Under the pieces are notes generated by a model that was given only the letters and a program-made list of their open reading frames with translations, made no database searches and was not told the origin of the DNA. Made by a program: the position numbers and the translations under genes. From assembly GCF_026914265.1 (NCBI RefSeq), contig NC_069131.1:10618001-10682000 (forward strand): a stretch of 64,000 bases of DNA, read 5' to 3'. Origin of the DNA: Mya arenaria (lineage: Eukaryota; Mollusca; Bivalvia; Myida; Myidae). Shown piece by piece: positions 41,758 through 54,606 of the stretch (the stretch's first letter is position 1; each line of letters begins with the position of its first letter).

Positions 41758-44700
41758 TCATTCTTTCTCCGCCAGCACCCTGGTTTTCCCTTCTGGTACA
41801 AATGGAACAGACCCGGGCTTGCTATGTGCTCTCCTATTGGCCAGCCTGAAACAACAGATATGGAACATTATAGTTTAAATGTAAACTGGATTTTATAAAT
41901 AACTGAGAGTGCCACAGGAATTACCAATGCATGTATGTTTCAGTTTTATTTCAGTTGAATTAGGGGCAATAGTCTTATAAATTAATAAGCTAGGGTTATG
42001 GACCTACAAGTGTATTATAGTTTCGCACAATAATCTTTGTGCATACTTTGATTTTTTATCTTTGACAAGTAGATGAGTTATAAATACAGGAGTAAACATT
42101 CCTCCTAATTCAACATGTATAGTATAAACACATGTATTGCATTTTTATAAAAAAGTGCATGTTATTTTCCAGATTTGGTTTTAGCAAATGCATAGCAAAA
42201 AATATATATCATCGAAAATTACGTGACGATTGAGGGGAAAGCTGAAGCTAAAATTAAAACCCTTTTTCTTTTGACTTGAAACCATAAATAGTGTCTACAA
42301 TATGAGCAAAGTTTCATCATCCTATCGTATTATACTGTGTATGGGATGCTAGCATAGATAGGACGCAGGCAAAATATTTGGTAAAAAAACGAGTTAAAAC
42401 CCTCAATATAATAGATAGGACGCAGTGAAAATATACCAAATCGGAGCTGAAAAATGGGCAGCCACCATATTTGTTCATAATATTGTACAAGGTAGAAAAA
42501 TACAGAAATTCTATAAAAGAAGGAAAGTTAATAGACAAATTATAAATATAAATAAAAAAAGATGTCATAAGATTAAACCAGAGTTGTCCTTACTTTCTTT
42601 TCTGTGATGATTTAATCTGCCTGAGCTCCTTCTGGCCGTTGTAGATCATCTTGGGCACATGTCGATGTCGGGCGATTCTGCGCACCTGTGGATGACTAGC
42701 GAACTTTTCCTTCAGCTTCTCGTTATAGTTAAAGGCCGTCTTCTCACGAGGTCTCAGCTTATGTAAAAATTGTGAAAAGTGCATATTTTCATTTTGAGTT
42801 GTAATACAATCACAAACATATAGTTGTAACATCACCATCCTGCCCAATCTTAAGCTCCTAATCAGAATATATAAAATGAGAAGATCTATTTATAAAACTG
42901 TTGATTATTGTTGTAAAAGTTAGACTTTAAATGGTCATTTTCCCAAAACACTGAAGACAACACTCTGATAAAAAAATATATTCTAAACCAATGCCTGTTT
43001 ATTTGGGAATGATGAAAGAGTGCAGTTTAAAGATTCCTATAAATTACTAACTGATGACAGGGTAAACTTGTACAAGTTGACATGTCAGATGTACCAGAGT
43101 GCCCTTTTAGGAAAGCGTAAACTGTCACATTACAGTCATGCCCTATCTATAAACAAATACCATGCCCATTGTCAATCCTGAAAGAAACACTACCATGGCA
43201 TGTGTTACTCCCTTATCTCTTAATATTTCACTGTAAAACAAAAACAGAGAACTGTTTATGTAAATGTCATGGATCGTTTGTAAGTGATTCAATGTCATTC
43301 AGTACTTAATATCAAACTTTGTTACATTCCAATTTAAGTTTGGATATGACAGTAAAATTGCCTCATAAGTCCTGAAAATTGTGCTTGAAATGATCGCCAA
43401 CTGGTAACCAGTCAATCAGAACAATGCTATCTAGTACGTACAATGCCGATTTTCTCCGAAGCCCGAGCCTTCCACACACGTATGTTCATTTCCATGGACC
43501 CTGACAGCAGGTACTTATTGTCTAGCGACCACCGCACCACGGACACACGCTGCATACGCTTTGTGTGGTAAACCTCTCTGAAAAGATTTTTTTTTAAATC
43601 ATTTCAATATATTGTTTCCAATCCATGTTAAATGTTTTCAAATTTTCCGGTTAAAGCTTGCGAATAACAGCATTTTAATTCCATTCTTGAATGACCTTTT
43701 TACACTGCCACTTTCAATCTTACAAACCTGCTTCTTCCCTTGTCTACAGGAAATATGCGTATGGTCTTGTCAAAACTTGCTGAGACAAACTCTTTTCCAG
43801 TCGGCGCATAGTCCACATCCATGACTGCAGAACAATGATTTATAAATTTAAATGTCTTATTCATCAATGTAACTCAGTCTTTATAGGACCTCATTTAACA
43901 GCAGCAGCAGTTTTATATTTTGGATTGATATTCAACAGTAGTTCTGCACTTTAAAAAAAATATCCAGGTCAAAAATCTTTCCTATGTCAAAAATCCCTCC
44001 TAGATAAAAATCTCTCCTAGATCAAGAAATTGTTCCTAAGTCAAAAATATCTCCTATGTCAGTAATCTATCCTAGGATTCCTGAATAAAAGCATCAAGAA
44101 ACCGCATTAATGATCTTTTAAGTATGTGACACTCTTATTTAAAATCAATATAATATACACATTTAAAACAAACATACATTTTGAGTAATAACCCTTTAAC
44201 TACTTACTAAATATTGCATTTATATGCACAAATCTTAAATGACTGGAGAATGCTAAAAGATAAACTGTGATCTACTAGTATCTCATGAGGTAGAAATACC
44301 ATCTTTTCAGCACCTTTTTTATCAATTCAACATATTCTTCATAAGAACCATTGTTTTTCGATATTTATTCATCCTTTTCGATAAATTAAAACAACTGCTT
44401 TAATTGTTGTTCAACTCATTTTGGAGTAAGAGTGCATCTTTAAGTGTCGTAAAGCAGTCAATTCTGCTATCAAACAAACTTGACTTTTATTACAGCCAGA
44501 TTTATGGGACTTCCTGTTCATCCCAGTATCGTCCCTGGCAACATGTGTACCAAGTTTCAGTTTAATATCTTTTTGGAGCAGTGTTTGAGTTGATGTCAAA
44601 GGTTACAGTTTTGATGCAGACGACAATGACACCAAATCTATCATGATAGTCAAGTCAAGTCAAGTAATATTTATTTATAAAGTCAGGCATACAACAACCA

Positions 44701-47700
44701 TGATACTTTGATTTTTTTTCTTTGATAGACAGGCCAGATATTGAAGCAACTTCCAGCTACAAGCATGTACCTGCAGATATGTGGTCCTTGTGGATATTTA
44801 AGGGCATGCTCAGCTTCCTCATGTCAAATGTATACAGGCTGAAAGTAAGGGAACAACTTTCACATGTATGGTGAATCATGAACAGTTAGCATATTATAGT
44901 ATTCTTGTAATAATACACATTACTAAATTATCTATATCTTTAGAAATCTTTACAAATTACTATTTAAAATGATTTATAGAAAAATATTCACATTAAAAAA
45001 CTATCTCTAAAAATCTATACATTACTATATATCTAAAGAAATCAATAACTTGTTGTTTTAAATTATACAAAAGTATGATAAACATTTAAAAGCCTTTGCT
45101 ACAAAATTACAATCCGGACAAGCTGAATATATTTTGACCATTTCCTCCCAATTGTGACCTTGACCTATGAATGACTCGATGCACTGAAACACTTATGGAA
45201 AAAAAGAAAGTTCTTTGTTTTTGCTAACATCTCCAAAACTAGAAACGCCGCAATGTGACAAAATATTTTTTTTTATGAGCTAGGAAAAAGTAACAGCCTT
45301 AAGTAATTAGGCGGAAACCTTTTTCCTATTTTTAGCTACAGTGACCTTGATCTTACCCCCCCCCCCCCAAGCAATCCCAAGCTAGGTCTCCACATAAGCT
45401 ACTAACATACCAACTTTCAATACTAGCGATCAATTCTAACTATATAATAAGAGTAATGTTCAGTTACATTTCTGTTTGATAAAAGTTCTCTTTTAGGATC
45501 TCTTTGGCTACTTTTTTCCTAAGCTCCCTACACACTAACTTTCATTACTATCCATTAATGCCAGCTTAAGTTATTAGGTGAAAACCAATGTCATTAACCA
45601 AGCCCCCCCCCCCTCCCCCCCCCCCCCACCCCCGCTCATAATAAAAAGTCAATTATGTAAGTACAACCCTGAGGCTAGACAGAATAAATTTGTATTGCTA
45701 ATTTATTTTTGAGTCAAAATTGAAATGCATCACACTCATTTTTAGGTATTATATGAAAAACAAAGCCACAAGCCCATGTGAGCTTGGTAGGTGGTCACCA
45801 TGCCAGACAACTGGGTTTTCTCCGGTCACTCCAGTTTCCCCCACAACATCACACTCCCGGGCAACATTGTGCCAATGAGAGTGACTTAGTATAAGTAAGC
45901 ATAACTTCACAAACGTTGCAATATATATTATGTTTAAACTTAGCCATTTTTTTTTTAATTCAGATATGAATCTATTAATTGCCTTTCTCTGACCGCATGA
46001 GATATTTATGATTCATTTTAACACCACTTACTTGTAATCCTCATTTGCCACAGTGAACATGAAGGCCTCCATAGGGTTCCAGGCCAGAGCATTTGACTTC
46101 AGCTTCAGGATCACCTACAGAGATCACATAGAACAGTCATGTTACATTATGGAGAATAGTTCACAGACAGAATGTAGGCTAGAACTAAACCCAGTTTTTA
46201 AATGCCTGTTATGACCTTAAATATAGCACTGACACACATAGAACCCTAATGTAACATTCCCCAGAGGGCTGTCAGTATTTTTAGAGGTGAGGCAGGAAAT
46301 GACCCCCCCCCCCAACCCCAGTAAACCCTTGGTTGACATTCAAGTATAACCAAAGACAAGACCCACCTTATAATTGCACTGTCATAACTTAATTGAATTA
46401 GTTCTCTTTTATATTTCACAATTTCATCAAGCTTTAAAATCACCTTTCTTAATGGTGCTGATCCTCGCATATCGTACAGCAGAATACTACGGTCCACAGC
46501 ACAACCCGCCAGCAGGTTTGTCTGTAATAATGAAACTTCATGGAATCAGCAAAATTAGGCGATATAAATCATAAAAGGCCGGCAAACTCATTATGGAGTT
46601 TTGAACTCCTCAGACAATACAACGTGTTCACATGTAACCATTGTATCACAATTTAATTAATAAATTATGATACTTGTATAAAATAGTTATACACAACTAA
46701 ACTTATTTCGTCACAAACACATCCTATAGTGTTTTTCCTTCATTCACATACCTTTTCACAATACTATACATAAGTGTTTGGACTATAAAAGCAAACAAAA
46801 GCTGTCACAGTAGGTGACGAATGCCCTGAAGTGCCATCCAGTTGAATAGATTATGCAATTACTAATATTCCTACATTCAGGAAGAGCTATTATAAGTTAA
46901 CTAAACACATGTGACAAATTGTTTTAAATCCCTCTGTGCATGACAAAGTTACAACCTGGACACAACCAACTACACTGTATATGCATATATAAGGCATTCC
47001 ATAATGCTAAACCTGTTGTGTGGCTTTGACTTTCAAGGCAGGGACATGGGTCTTGCATGCTACATGTCATCTTTATGTACCAAATACATATGCCAAATAT
47101 TTTTAAAATCCCTCTCTGCATGACAAAGTTAAAGCCTGGAACAACTCACTCTTTTCTATATGCTGCATCTATAATGATTAAATTCTATGTGTGACCATGA
47201 ATATTGAGGCTGAGTCATAGGTCTTGCACCCTACACGTCGTCTTTATGTAACAATTTATTTTAAAATCCCTCTGTGCATGACAAAGCTATAATCTGGACA
47301 TGACCAACTGTTGTAAGCAGCATTCTATAATGATAAACCTGTAAGTGTGACCTTGGTACGGATAAGGGTCTTGCACACGACAATCCATCGTTTTCTTCTG
47401 AACACAAGTATTTTTAATATACCTTCCTAAATGACAAAGTTATGCTCTCCTTTGAGGGCATAAAAGACTTGTCCTACCTCTATAGGGTTAAACTTGACAG
47501 CATGTACACTGTCCACTCCCCAGGTGAATGTTCGTACAGGCTCAGCACGGTCCACCTCCCAAATGTCCACCTGTTCCCCACATGTGGCAAATGTGCTGCC
47601 TCCGTGGCTGTGGTCTATCTGCTGGAATACGGTCTGAAATGGCGGGAAATAGTGATTAAGGGAGAAAAATATTGGTTCCTGCATAAAGTTTTGGATTTCA

Positions 47701-50700
47701 GACCATGTGAACAGCGTTTTAATTTTTTTTCTCTTTCCTAACCCTTTCACAGATGAGCCAGGAGCTCTTTCACCACAGTAAGTGCCAAGTTAATAATGGT
47801 GTGTACATAAATTAAGTTGATTCAAAATACAGCAATAATATTATTAAAAATGTATGTGCAAAATTGCTTAAACCTCTTTTAAGTTTGCAGTTTCTTAGAA
47901 ACTATTTCAACAAAAATAAATGTGCATCATGATGTAAAAAACAATTTTGCATACAATATTTGGCCAGATGTGATGAACACAACTGTAAGAGCCAAAGGTA
48001 GGCAGGAAAACAAATCAATTAAAAGTAAACTGGTCTTTCCACTTTACCCCTTTCTAAACATGACCAATGGTCTGATTTTTTTAAACTGGAGGCACAAGAA
48101 AGATAATTTTATAAATAGAAATGGAAGAAATTGTGAAATAGTGAGAAAATAGTGAAAACTGGCATGAATTAGTGACACTAGATTGTAGATTGATAAAATA
48201 CATCACAGGGGTTTAATATTCAATTTTCACAAATCAATCAGTTTGCAAATTCAAAACCTACAGAACTATCAGTTAATTATTAATGTAATGTCTTCGAATG
48301 ATTCGGTCAAGGCCAAAATCAATCAATACAAAAAGAACCTATATAAAAGAAACTCTATTTCAAAATGATGCAAGTGACCGCCCTGATAGGTCAGTGGTAG
48401 TGGGGGCGGAAGGTTCAAGGTTTTACACCCAACCCATATCATTCGATTTCGGAAAGAAAAAAAATTGACATCAGTAGCTGCCTTGAATTGTGCTTTGATA
48501 TTAGAGGCTAGTACTTTGAAATTTCGTGTAATCAATATTGGTTTAACCTTGAAAAGTTGTTTTTCATGTATCGTTGCTTAACACCCGGCAAATCAAAAAA
48601 AAATCCTCGAGTAGCTACATGTGAGTGAGAACTGTAGTGCAAAAGATCTCATTTCCTTTATGGCATTTATGGAATTAGACCCACAAGTATGTGAAATTTT
48701 GATACCCGGTAAGTGGTAACTCCATATTATTCTGGTATTATTAGTTATATTATATGGGATCAGCTGATCAGATATCTTAAAAACATTCAAAGTCATGGCA
48801 GGGTCAATCCATAATGCCGCAAATAGGCTCAGGCTGGCCTAACAAAAAAGATGATGCATGATATGTGGAAAAAAATCAAGTAAAGCAAAAAGTATACCAG
48901 GTAAATGCTATATAATAATTTAGTTTGATTTCGAATAAGGGAGGAAATTCTCTTACCTTTCCAAGAATGGTTACAAGTGGTACTGGATTAATCTCCCCTT
49001 CATCATTCATTCCCCACTGCTTCACTATCTTGTCCGTTCCACACTGAAGAAGAGATGGTTCAATTATTCAAGTTAACTCAAATACTTTCATTAAAATTGC
49101 CAAAACTTTGTACACATGAAATGAACGGGTTTCTTTTTTAATTCAAAGAGCATCATTCTTATGTACCAGTAAGGTTTTTTTTCCAAATCTACAAGGCTAA
49201 GTTTTAAAAGTACATCATATTATTGACAAATATATATATTGTATTTTTAAATTACATTGTGAAAAAAGAATATTTAAAAAAAATAATAAAAAAATAATAA
49301 ACCGTAATTATTTCCAGGTCACCAGCTCTTTGTTATGTTTTGATATGATACCATTTATGTTTGTTATTCATGTGGGAAAATAGCTCATTAAGCTAATGTT
49401 TCTTGTTAGCATATACCCGACTTTAAATAAAGATTCTTGTTTCTTGTATCTCGTAACAAAAAGTACAAAAACATCTCATTTGAACATAAATTTCTTTCTA
49501 TTTCATAAATGACCTATAATATCCATTTATCTATGTGTCTACATAGTATGAAAACTTCTGAGTTCCAATGTTTACTTACTGTAAGGAAGGATGAACCATC
49601 AGGTACGGCACACAGACCCTGGACGAAGCCATGGTGGGCCTGAACAGTGGAGATACATTGACGTCGGGACAGGTCCCATACCTTCACCTGTAATACAACA
49701 CGATCGGTAGGTCATGGGCAATTAGATGTCGATCATACATTCAGTTACTAGAGATAGCCCAGTCATTGGCAACAGGCTTTTGCATCAACAAGCCACAGTT
49801 CTTATAATACTAGGATGAAGAAAGTGCAACATGCCTTGCTATCTAAATACCAAATTTTGAGCAAGCTTGGCAAACATATAAGTAAAACAGGGCTTGCAGG
49901 CTTGTGATAATTTCAACCACTTATAGCTTTAAATTTTAATGTCTTTAATTGCAATATTTCTGTATGAGAGTAGCTGTTCATGACCCTCTTTCGACCTCTA
50001 TAATATAAACAAAGTTGATTGGAAAACTTGTATGCTCGGTGAGCTCCCCTAACGGCAGTCAATTAGTCATTTTGTGTTAAATGTATGTGGGGTAATTTAT
50101 GGTTGTGACCAGAATCCATTCCAAGTTTAAGGATAGAAGGCGTAATTATTGATCTGTTCTAAACGTTGTTTAATGTTTTAAAAGTTAATAAGTTATAGTT
50201 TTCAGTAAAACATATATGTGACCTCCTGACAGCAGTGACTTAAATAGAAAATATAAAGAATATGGACAATGCATGCTATAGAGATAACTGCTTAAATGCC
50301 AATTTAAGTGGTAACCAATATGTTTATAATAATAAGCAAAAGGTAATGGTCAAATCCTTACAACCTTCAAGCAAACTATTTATTAGTCATTAATCATTGT
50401 CTTCTTTTTTTTAAATACTTGTTTTGAAACATACCCATGACTGTGGTCATTCTAGTGACCTTGACCTTTGATCTCAAATTAATAGAGATCTACAGGTCAT
50501 GACTGACCTCCCAACCAACTTTGAGTACCACAGATCCAAGCCTTCTCTTTATACTGACAAGGTTTTATGTTTAAGGTCATTGCCACTTGTACCTGCTGAC
50601 CTTAAAATCAATAGGGGTCATCTGTACGGTCATGGTCAACCTCCCTAATAAGGTTGATGGGCAGTAAGCTTAAGCTTTCTCTAGTTATCAATAGGACAAG

Positions 50701-53700
50701 GTGTAATTACCAACTGACCGACATGAATATAGCAATATACCATCGCCTTCAGAGGGGAGTATAATGACAACCATTAGTCTTGACTGTTGTTGATACATGT
50801 ATATATCAGTCTAAGCATTGCCAGTTCATATGGCTTTTGCTCTAAATTTCAAATGGAAAAGTAACAATCATTTTTTTTACATAGTTAAATATTGAACAGT
50901 TAGTTTAAACTAGGCAACCTACCTCCCCATCATATGATCCTGATAACAGGGTTGAAAGTTTATTAGGATGCTTGGCGAGACAGTTGACCCCATCCTTGTG
51001 TCCGTCTAGGGAGCCCAAGAATGGTTTGGCAAACACCCTTTCCAATTTCGTCGCATTTAGAGCCCTGATGTACTCTCGCGGGGCCTCAAATGGGTGAAGG
51101 CTTGGATCATAGTTCCGTGGAACTGAAAGAAAAAAGGAAGATAATCTATGTGTGATACTCTCTTTTTTTTCTTAATTACTGCAATACTTGAGTCATAGGG
51201 AGTAGAAAATTAATAATTTAAGAGCGTTAAATTAAGCCCCTGAAAGCGTGAGTTTTTGTCACAGAGAAATAGACAGAGGTGTGTAGTTCTGATATGGGTT
51301 TGTCTTAAGACTTCCTCCCACCTTTAAGGTATTATTCAGGTCTGGGATAATCACAATTTTGTTTTCTGTATAATTTATCTTTGGTTTTGGAAAAAGCCCT
51401 GATATTGGCAATGGGCTGTATCATCTGCTTTCCACTGTGTGAGTCCATTGATAATTAATGTGGCTTTTTTTTATAATTTATATCTTCAATTACCCCGATC
51501 CTTGCGCAAAACAATAAATAATGATGTTCATTATTTTAATATTATCCATCCTACACTATGACTATACATGTTCCTTGAAATGCTCCCCCCCCCTTTTTAC
51601 TGCACTACGGTTTGACACCGCCATAGCGCAATCACAACTTTTAAGTGTTTTTCAATGTCATAAATGACATGATGAAGTAAACCTTGTGGGTTCTCACCAA
51701 CAGACACTAAACTTCTCTGCCATTACCCCTTAAGGCTGATCAAGGCACTTCTGCCTCATACTTTGACACCCTCTAAAAAACCTGGGGGGGAAAGAGCGTC
51801 CAGTGTGGGGCAAAAACTCACGACCACTGGAAAACTTGCAGGGCAGATAGAAGAGACTAAAATTCCAAACTACAGTAAAACTGTGGTTGTTCGAACAAGT
51901 GGTCATTTGAGAACTGGCAGTCCCTCGAAGTCGGTGCTTGGTCCCGAACATTTTTCTTTCTAATTTTATATAAAAAATCTACACTGCATCGAAACCTAAA
52001 TATTTCAAGGAGTCAAGCAATATAGTTGGTCCCACAACACAAATCATGCACAAAACCTTATGGCTCCCTCGAGGTAATAATTTCACACTTTTTCCTAAAC
52101 GTGCGTTCAAAAATAAACAAACAATTGCAAGTTGTAAAAATTGCAATGACAGTTGAAAGGCATTTTGATAAGGTGTGAAAAACTGTAAATCACTGATTAT
52201 GCATGACCGATAATAGTTGATAAGGGCATTTGAGATAACTATGAGAAGTTAATGACAAGACGTTAATTGTGAGAAATGTAAATAAGTTATAAAATTATGA
52301 ATAAACACTACGATATCGATCTAACATCGGAATGTCTGAAAACAATTCATTCTTGTAACTTTAATTGCTTTGCAATATTGCAATTTTGTAAAAATAAACA
52401 TTTCTATTTATCGATATTTCTTTTACATTTAGTCTACATTTAGTATACCATAGCCTTTGAACATATGAGCAATTTCCACAATGCAATACATAATTGGTGT
52501 CTTAGTAAACAGTCGGTTTGACGACTTCAAACTTAAACACACTGAAAGATATTTCATAACAGACTGGAAAATAGAAATTCAGGTCGTTCAAAACATTGGT
52601 TCCCTCGAGATTTTGGCTCGGTCTCCAGCCTCCTCGAGCGATCACAGTTTTACTGTAAAATAACTATATCATACATGCCATATTTCTGAGAGGCTTCCCA
52701 GGGGATTTTGGTCTGAATTCCAGGGGATTTTGATATTACACTAGGGGATCTTTACGCGGCGAAAATTTGCGCAATATCTGCATTTATAATATAAGAATAA
52801 ATAAAGAAATACACTCAAATTACAATAATTTTTGGACTTAGTCATCATGGTCCTTCATGGAATTTCACACTCGGGGGACCAGGGGTTGGGTCGAAATTCC
52901 AGGGGATTTTCCCCCCGCCGGGGGATATGGCATGTATGCTATATATTATAGGAGTTGAAGAAACACAGCAAGATAAAAGGATATCTTGGTGTGACACCCT
53001 AGTGCATATTAAACTGAGGGTAAAATATGTGATATCCAAGTGTCACTGGGGACATCATTAAAAAAATGTTGGTTTGCGGTGCTCCGACCGACTCACCGAA
53101 ATTAGCACCAACCCAATATTTTTTATCGCTACTGCTGCCTTTTTTTATATTATTTTTTTTTGTTTTTTTTTTTTGGTCCCATTTCGTTTCTTTGGGCCAA
53201 TTTCGCGTTTGGTCCTTTTCACTTTCTATAATACATGTGGGAATCCTCGGCTTTTTTCGTTACGCATACAAAATCAAAATGGCAGCTTTCATTATGGAAG
53301 ATGTCACAATTTCTGTTAGTGAAAATATTATAAGCACTGGCGAAGAAAAGGTCGTTAAAAATGCCATACGGAAATTCAGAAAAACAGACACATGGTATAA
53401 TGTATTTGACATTACAACAGATGGACTATGTATTGATGAAAATGTTGAAGAAAACTTCGAAAAAAATGCCCAAGTCATTGTATCATCGAAACCAAGTGAT
53501 TGTCAGGTTTTCAACGCAGACCCATATGACATGATAAAGATACTAACAGACTTTGACAGTTCCTTAAAATATGTTACAATAAATGTGAAGAATGATGTCC
53601 CTGTAGAAGCTGGCCCAGGTGAACCTATGTTGTGTGAACCAGCAAATGCATTTGACGTTCTGATGTCAGGTTCACACGAAAGAAATTCAGTGCATGTTGC

Positions 53701-54606
53701 AGGCCTAAAGGATCTCTGCTGCTTCTGCGGGGAACCTAGGGCAGACCAGGATGTTGATTGTCTACAGACCCACCGTGTTGTACTGCCAATCTGCAAACCC
53801 TGCAAGGACTCTGGGAGACCCATTATTAAAAGACTTCCTAGAAAGAATTAAAGTGTATCCATGTATCTGATGCCCCTTACATCAGACTGAGGGTCATATA
53901 GATTTGCCCCTTTGTCATCTGTAAAAAAAAAAAAATCCCTACCCACCCCAAAAATTGTGGGTAGGAGCACCGCAAACCAACATTTTTTTAATGATGGCCT
54001 GGGGGTATAATGTTGAGGGAAGTCACTAGTGTCTTGTAGTTTTATTTTGTGTACAAGTACACAGTAAGAAACATAAAGCCTCCAAATAAATGACAACAAG
54101 TCATATATCTTGCAGAAAATAATTATACATAATTACATAATACTAATTAAACAATGAATAAAAGTTAAAAAAAACAAGTGGGATAGTTATAAAAACAAAC
54201 ATACCAACAGCTAAATAATCTCTTGGGAGAATAAATATCTTGGTGCATTCTTGACAATAGTATATCCGTCCTTTATGGTTGGCAAAACAAGAGAGAAGTG
54301 CAGGGACAACTTACATACGTCACACATTAAAACCTTTCACACAGTAAACAGATCATACATTTAATATGATGTGTTTTAATTTATGAAAATAACAGTTCGT
54401 TACACTTGATGTTTAAGAAGAGTTTTAGTTCATTAATGTGCTCGGTGTTAACATACAACTTTCTTATGTTATCCGAATACGATTGCGTCCGAAAATCTGC
54501 TCTTCATCAAAAGTGTGCCATAAGCGAAATCATTACCTTTGTGAATGTCTCTTTTCGTTTCACGAATGTAATTGTCTGGATTCCGACTTAATACTTTCAC
54601 TTTCAT
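41758..54606 (-). CDS. DCAF13: DDB1- and CUL4-associated factor 13 (SOF1-type WD40 protein)
   Basis: Twelve exons with consensus borders, minus strand: 54537-54606, 50923-51122, 49580-49687, 48957-49043, 47478-47633, 46444-46521, 46032-46114, 44771-44838, 43728-43824, 43442-43577, 42594-42757, 41758-41845. Total 1,335 nt, 444 residues, against 445 in human. The start MKVKVLSRNPDNYIRETKRD matches the conserved N-terminus. WD40 blades include GHKDGVNCLAKHP, KVWDLSRRQCISTVQAHHGF, FATCGEQVDIWEVD, SILLYDMRGSAPLRK and EFVSASFDKTIRIFPVDKGR. The C-terminal Sof1 domain shows KLKEKFASHPQVRRIARHRH and ends HSKPGSVPFVPEGKTRVLAE. In known systems it acts in the U3 snoRNP/small-subunit processome for 18S rRNA maturation in the nucleolus and as a CUL4-DDB1 substrate receptor. 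One acceptor is ACATAAG (exon 11) and one donor GTGATT (exon 6); both are usable. Introns carry many repeats. Essential single-copy genes like this are good anchors for synteny. Confidence 0.97.
44118..44443. mobile_element. TTAA-flanked inverted-repeat element in DCAF13 intron 8
   Basis: Same family as 11,204-11,578 (TTTATTCATCCTTTTCG, CATAAGAACCATTG, terminal GAGTGCATCTTTAA). No coding capacity. Confidence 0.7.
44645..44770. repeat. Dispersed repeat tail (AGTCAAGTCAAGTCAAGTAA)
   Basis: A short tandem of GTCAA followed by TATTTATTTATAAAGTCAGGC, similar in style to 6,455-6,540 (CAAAGTCAAAATCAAACATTG, TTTATTCGCTCATACCAT). Probably the 3' tail of a retroelement present twice. Confidence 0.35.
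45340..45640. repeat. Degenerate tandem repeat with poly-C tracts, DCAF13 intron 7
   Basis: Two decayed units with CTAAGCTCC/CTAGGTCTCC-CATA-GCTA-TAACATACCAACTTTCA and CACTAACTTTCATTACT, each adjoining a C-rich run (45,356-45,370; 45,603-45,634). Typical intronic low-complexity repeat. Confidence 0.5.
45790..45885 (+). repeat. Dispersed repeat (GGTTTTCTCCGG-type)
   Basis: GGGTTTTCTCCGGTCACTCC, AGTTTCCCCCACAACATCAC, a motif found in many invertebrate interspersed repeats. Lies in DCAF13 intron 7. Confidence 0.5.
46795..46830 (+). repeat. Dispersed bivalve motif (AAAAGCTGTCACAGTAGGTG)
   Basis: Longer copy of the motif at 5,799. Directly followed by the tandem repeat at 46,850-47,450, as if both were parts of one interspersed element. 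Confidence 0.5.
46850..47450. repeat. ~170-bp tandem repeat in DCAF13 intron 5
   Basis: About 3.5 decayed units sharing AAAATCCCTCTGTGCATGAC, AAAGTTA-A-CCTGGAC, CATTCTATAATGATAAA, GTGACCTTG, GGTCTTGCAC and CGTCTTTATGTA. It ends at the exon 5 donor. Confidence 0.7.
47920..48155. other. DCAF13 intron 4, no gene
   Basis: Open frames here have no protein-like similarity; intron sequence only. Confidence 0.4.
50440..50720 (+). repeat. GTGACCTTGACCTTTGA interspersed repeat, DCAF13 intron 2
   Basis: TAGTGACCTTGACCTTTGAT, CTCAAATTAATAGAGATCTA, and a second unit CTGACCTTAAAATCAATAGG, GGTCATCTG, GTCATGGTCAACCTCCCTAA. A tandem-like repeat family common in bivalve introns. Confidence 0.65.
51873..52655. 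mobile_element. pogo/Tigger-like non-autonomous element, 783 bp, DCAF13 intron 1
   Basis: Perfect 13-bp terminal repeats CAGTAAAACTGTG and CACAGTTTTACTG, flanked by TA on both sides (51,871-51,872; 52,656-52,657). Sub-terminal CCCTCGA and TCGAA words recur at both ends. No transposase ORF. Confidence 0.85.
52670..52938. mobile_element. CATACATGCCATAT inverted-repeat element, 269 bp
   Basis: Ends CATACATGCCATAT and ATATGGCATGTATG, with target duplication CTATAT (52,664-52,669 and 52,939-52,944). The interior has repeated CCAGGGGATTTT. It starts 12 bp after the previous element. Confidence 0.85.
53053..53995 (+). mobile_element. 0.94-kb inverted-repeat element carrying a protein gene
   Basis: Terminal inverted repeats of about 33 bp (ends CATCATTAAAAAAATG; the inner part continues TTGGTTTGCGGTGCTCC) at 53,053-53,085 and 53,963-53,995. 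Direct CTGGGG words lie just outside on both sides, a possible decayed target duplication. The only coding content is the 190-codon gene at 53,279. An A13 tract (53,923-53,935) lies near the right end. It sits in DCAF13 intron 1, opposite strand. Confidence 0.75.
53279..53851 (+). CDS. Unknown 190-residue CxxC protein inside a TIR element
   Basis: Starts MAAFIMEDVTISVSENIIS; the open frame extends upstream into the left terminal repeat but the earlier part is low-complexity (Phe-rich), so I choose this ATG. The first 145 residues are an acidic mixed alpha/beta sequence (DVTISVSENI, YVTINVKNDV) with no recognised fold. The C-terminus has two knuckles, C147-C150 (CCFCGEP) and C172-C175 (ICKPCKDSGRP), spaced like a zinc ribbon, and a basic tail (IKRLPRKN). 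No transposase triad is visible. It may be a captured host gene or an element-encoded protein; both remain open. Confidence 0.6.
   Translation: MAAFIMEDVTISVSENIISTGEEKVVKNAIRKFRKTDTWYNVFDITTDGLCIDENVEENFEKNAQVIVSSKPSDCQVFNADPYDMIKILTDFDSSLKYVTINVKNDVPVEAGPGEPMLCEPANAFDVLMSGSHERNSVHVAGLKDLCCFCGEPRADQDVDCLQTHRVVLPICKPCKDSGRPIIKRLPRKN

Noticed and set aside
53066-53278. N-terminal extension of the CxxC protein (71 extra residues)
   Set aside because: It starts inside the terminal inverted repeat and is a Phe-rich low-complexity stretch; the ATG at 53,279 is preferred, though the longer form is not excluded.
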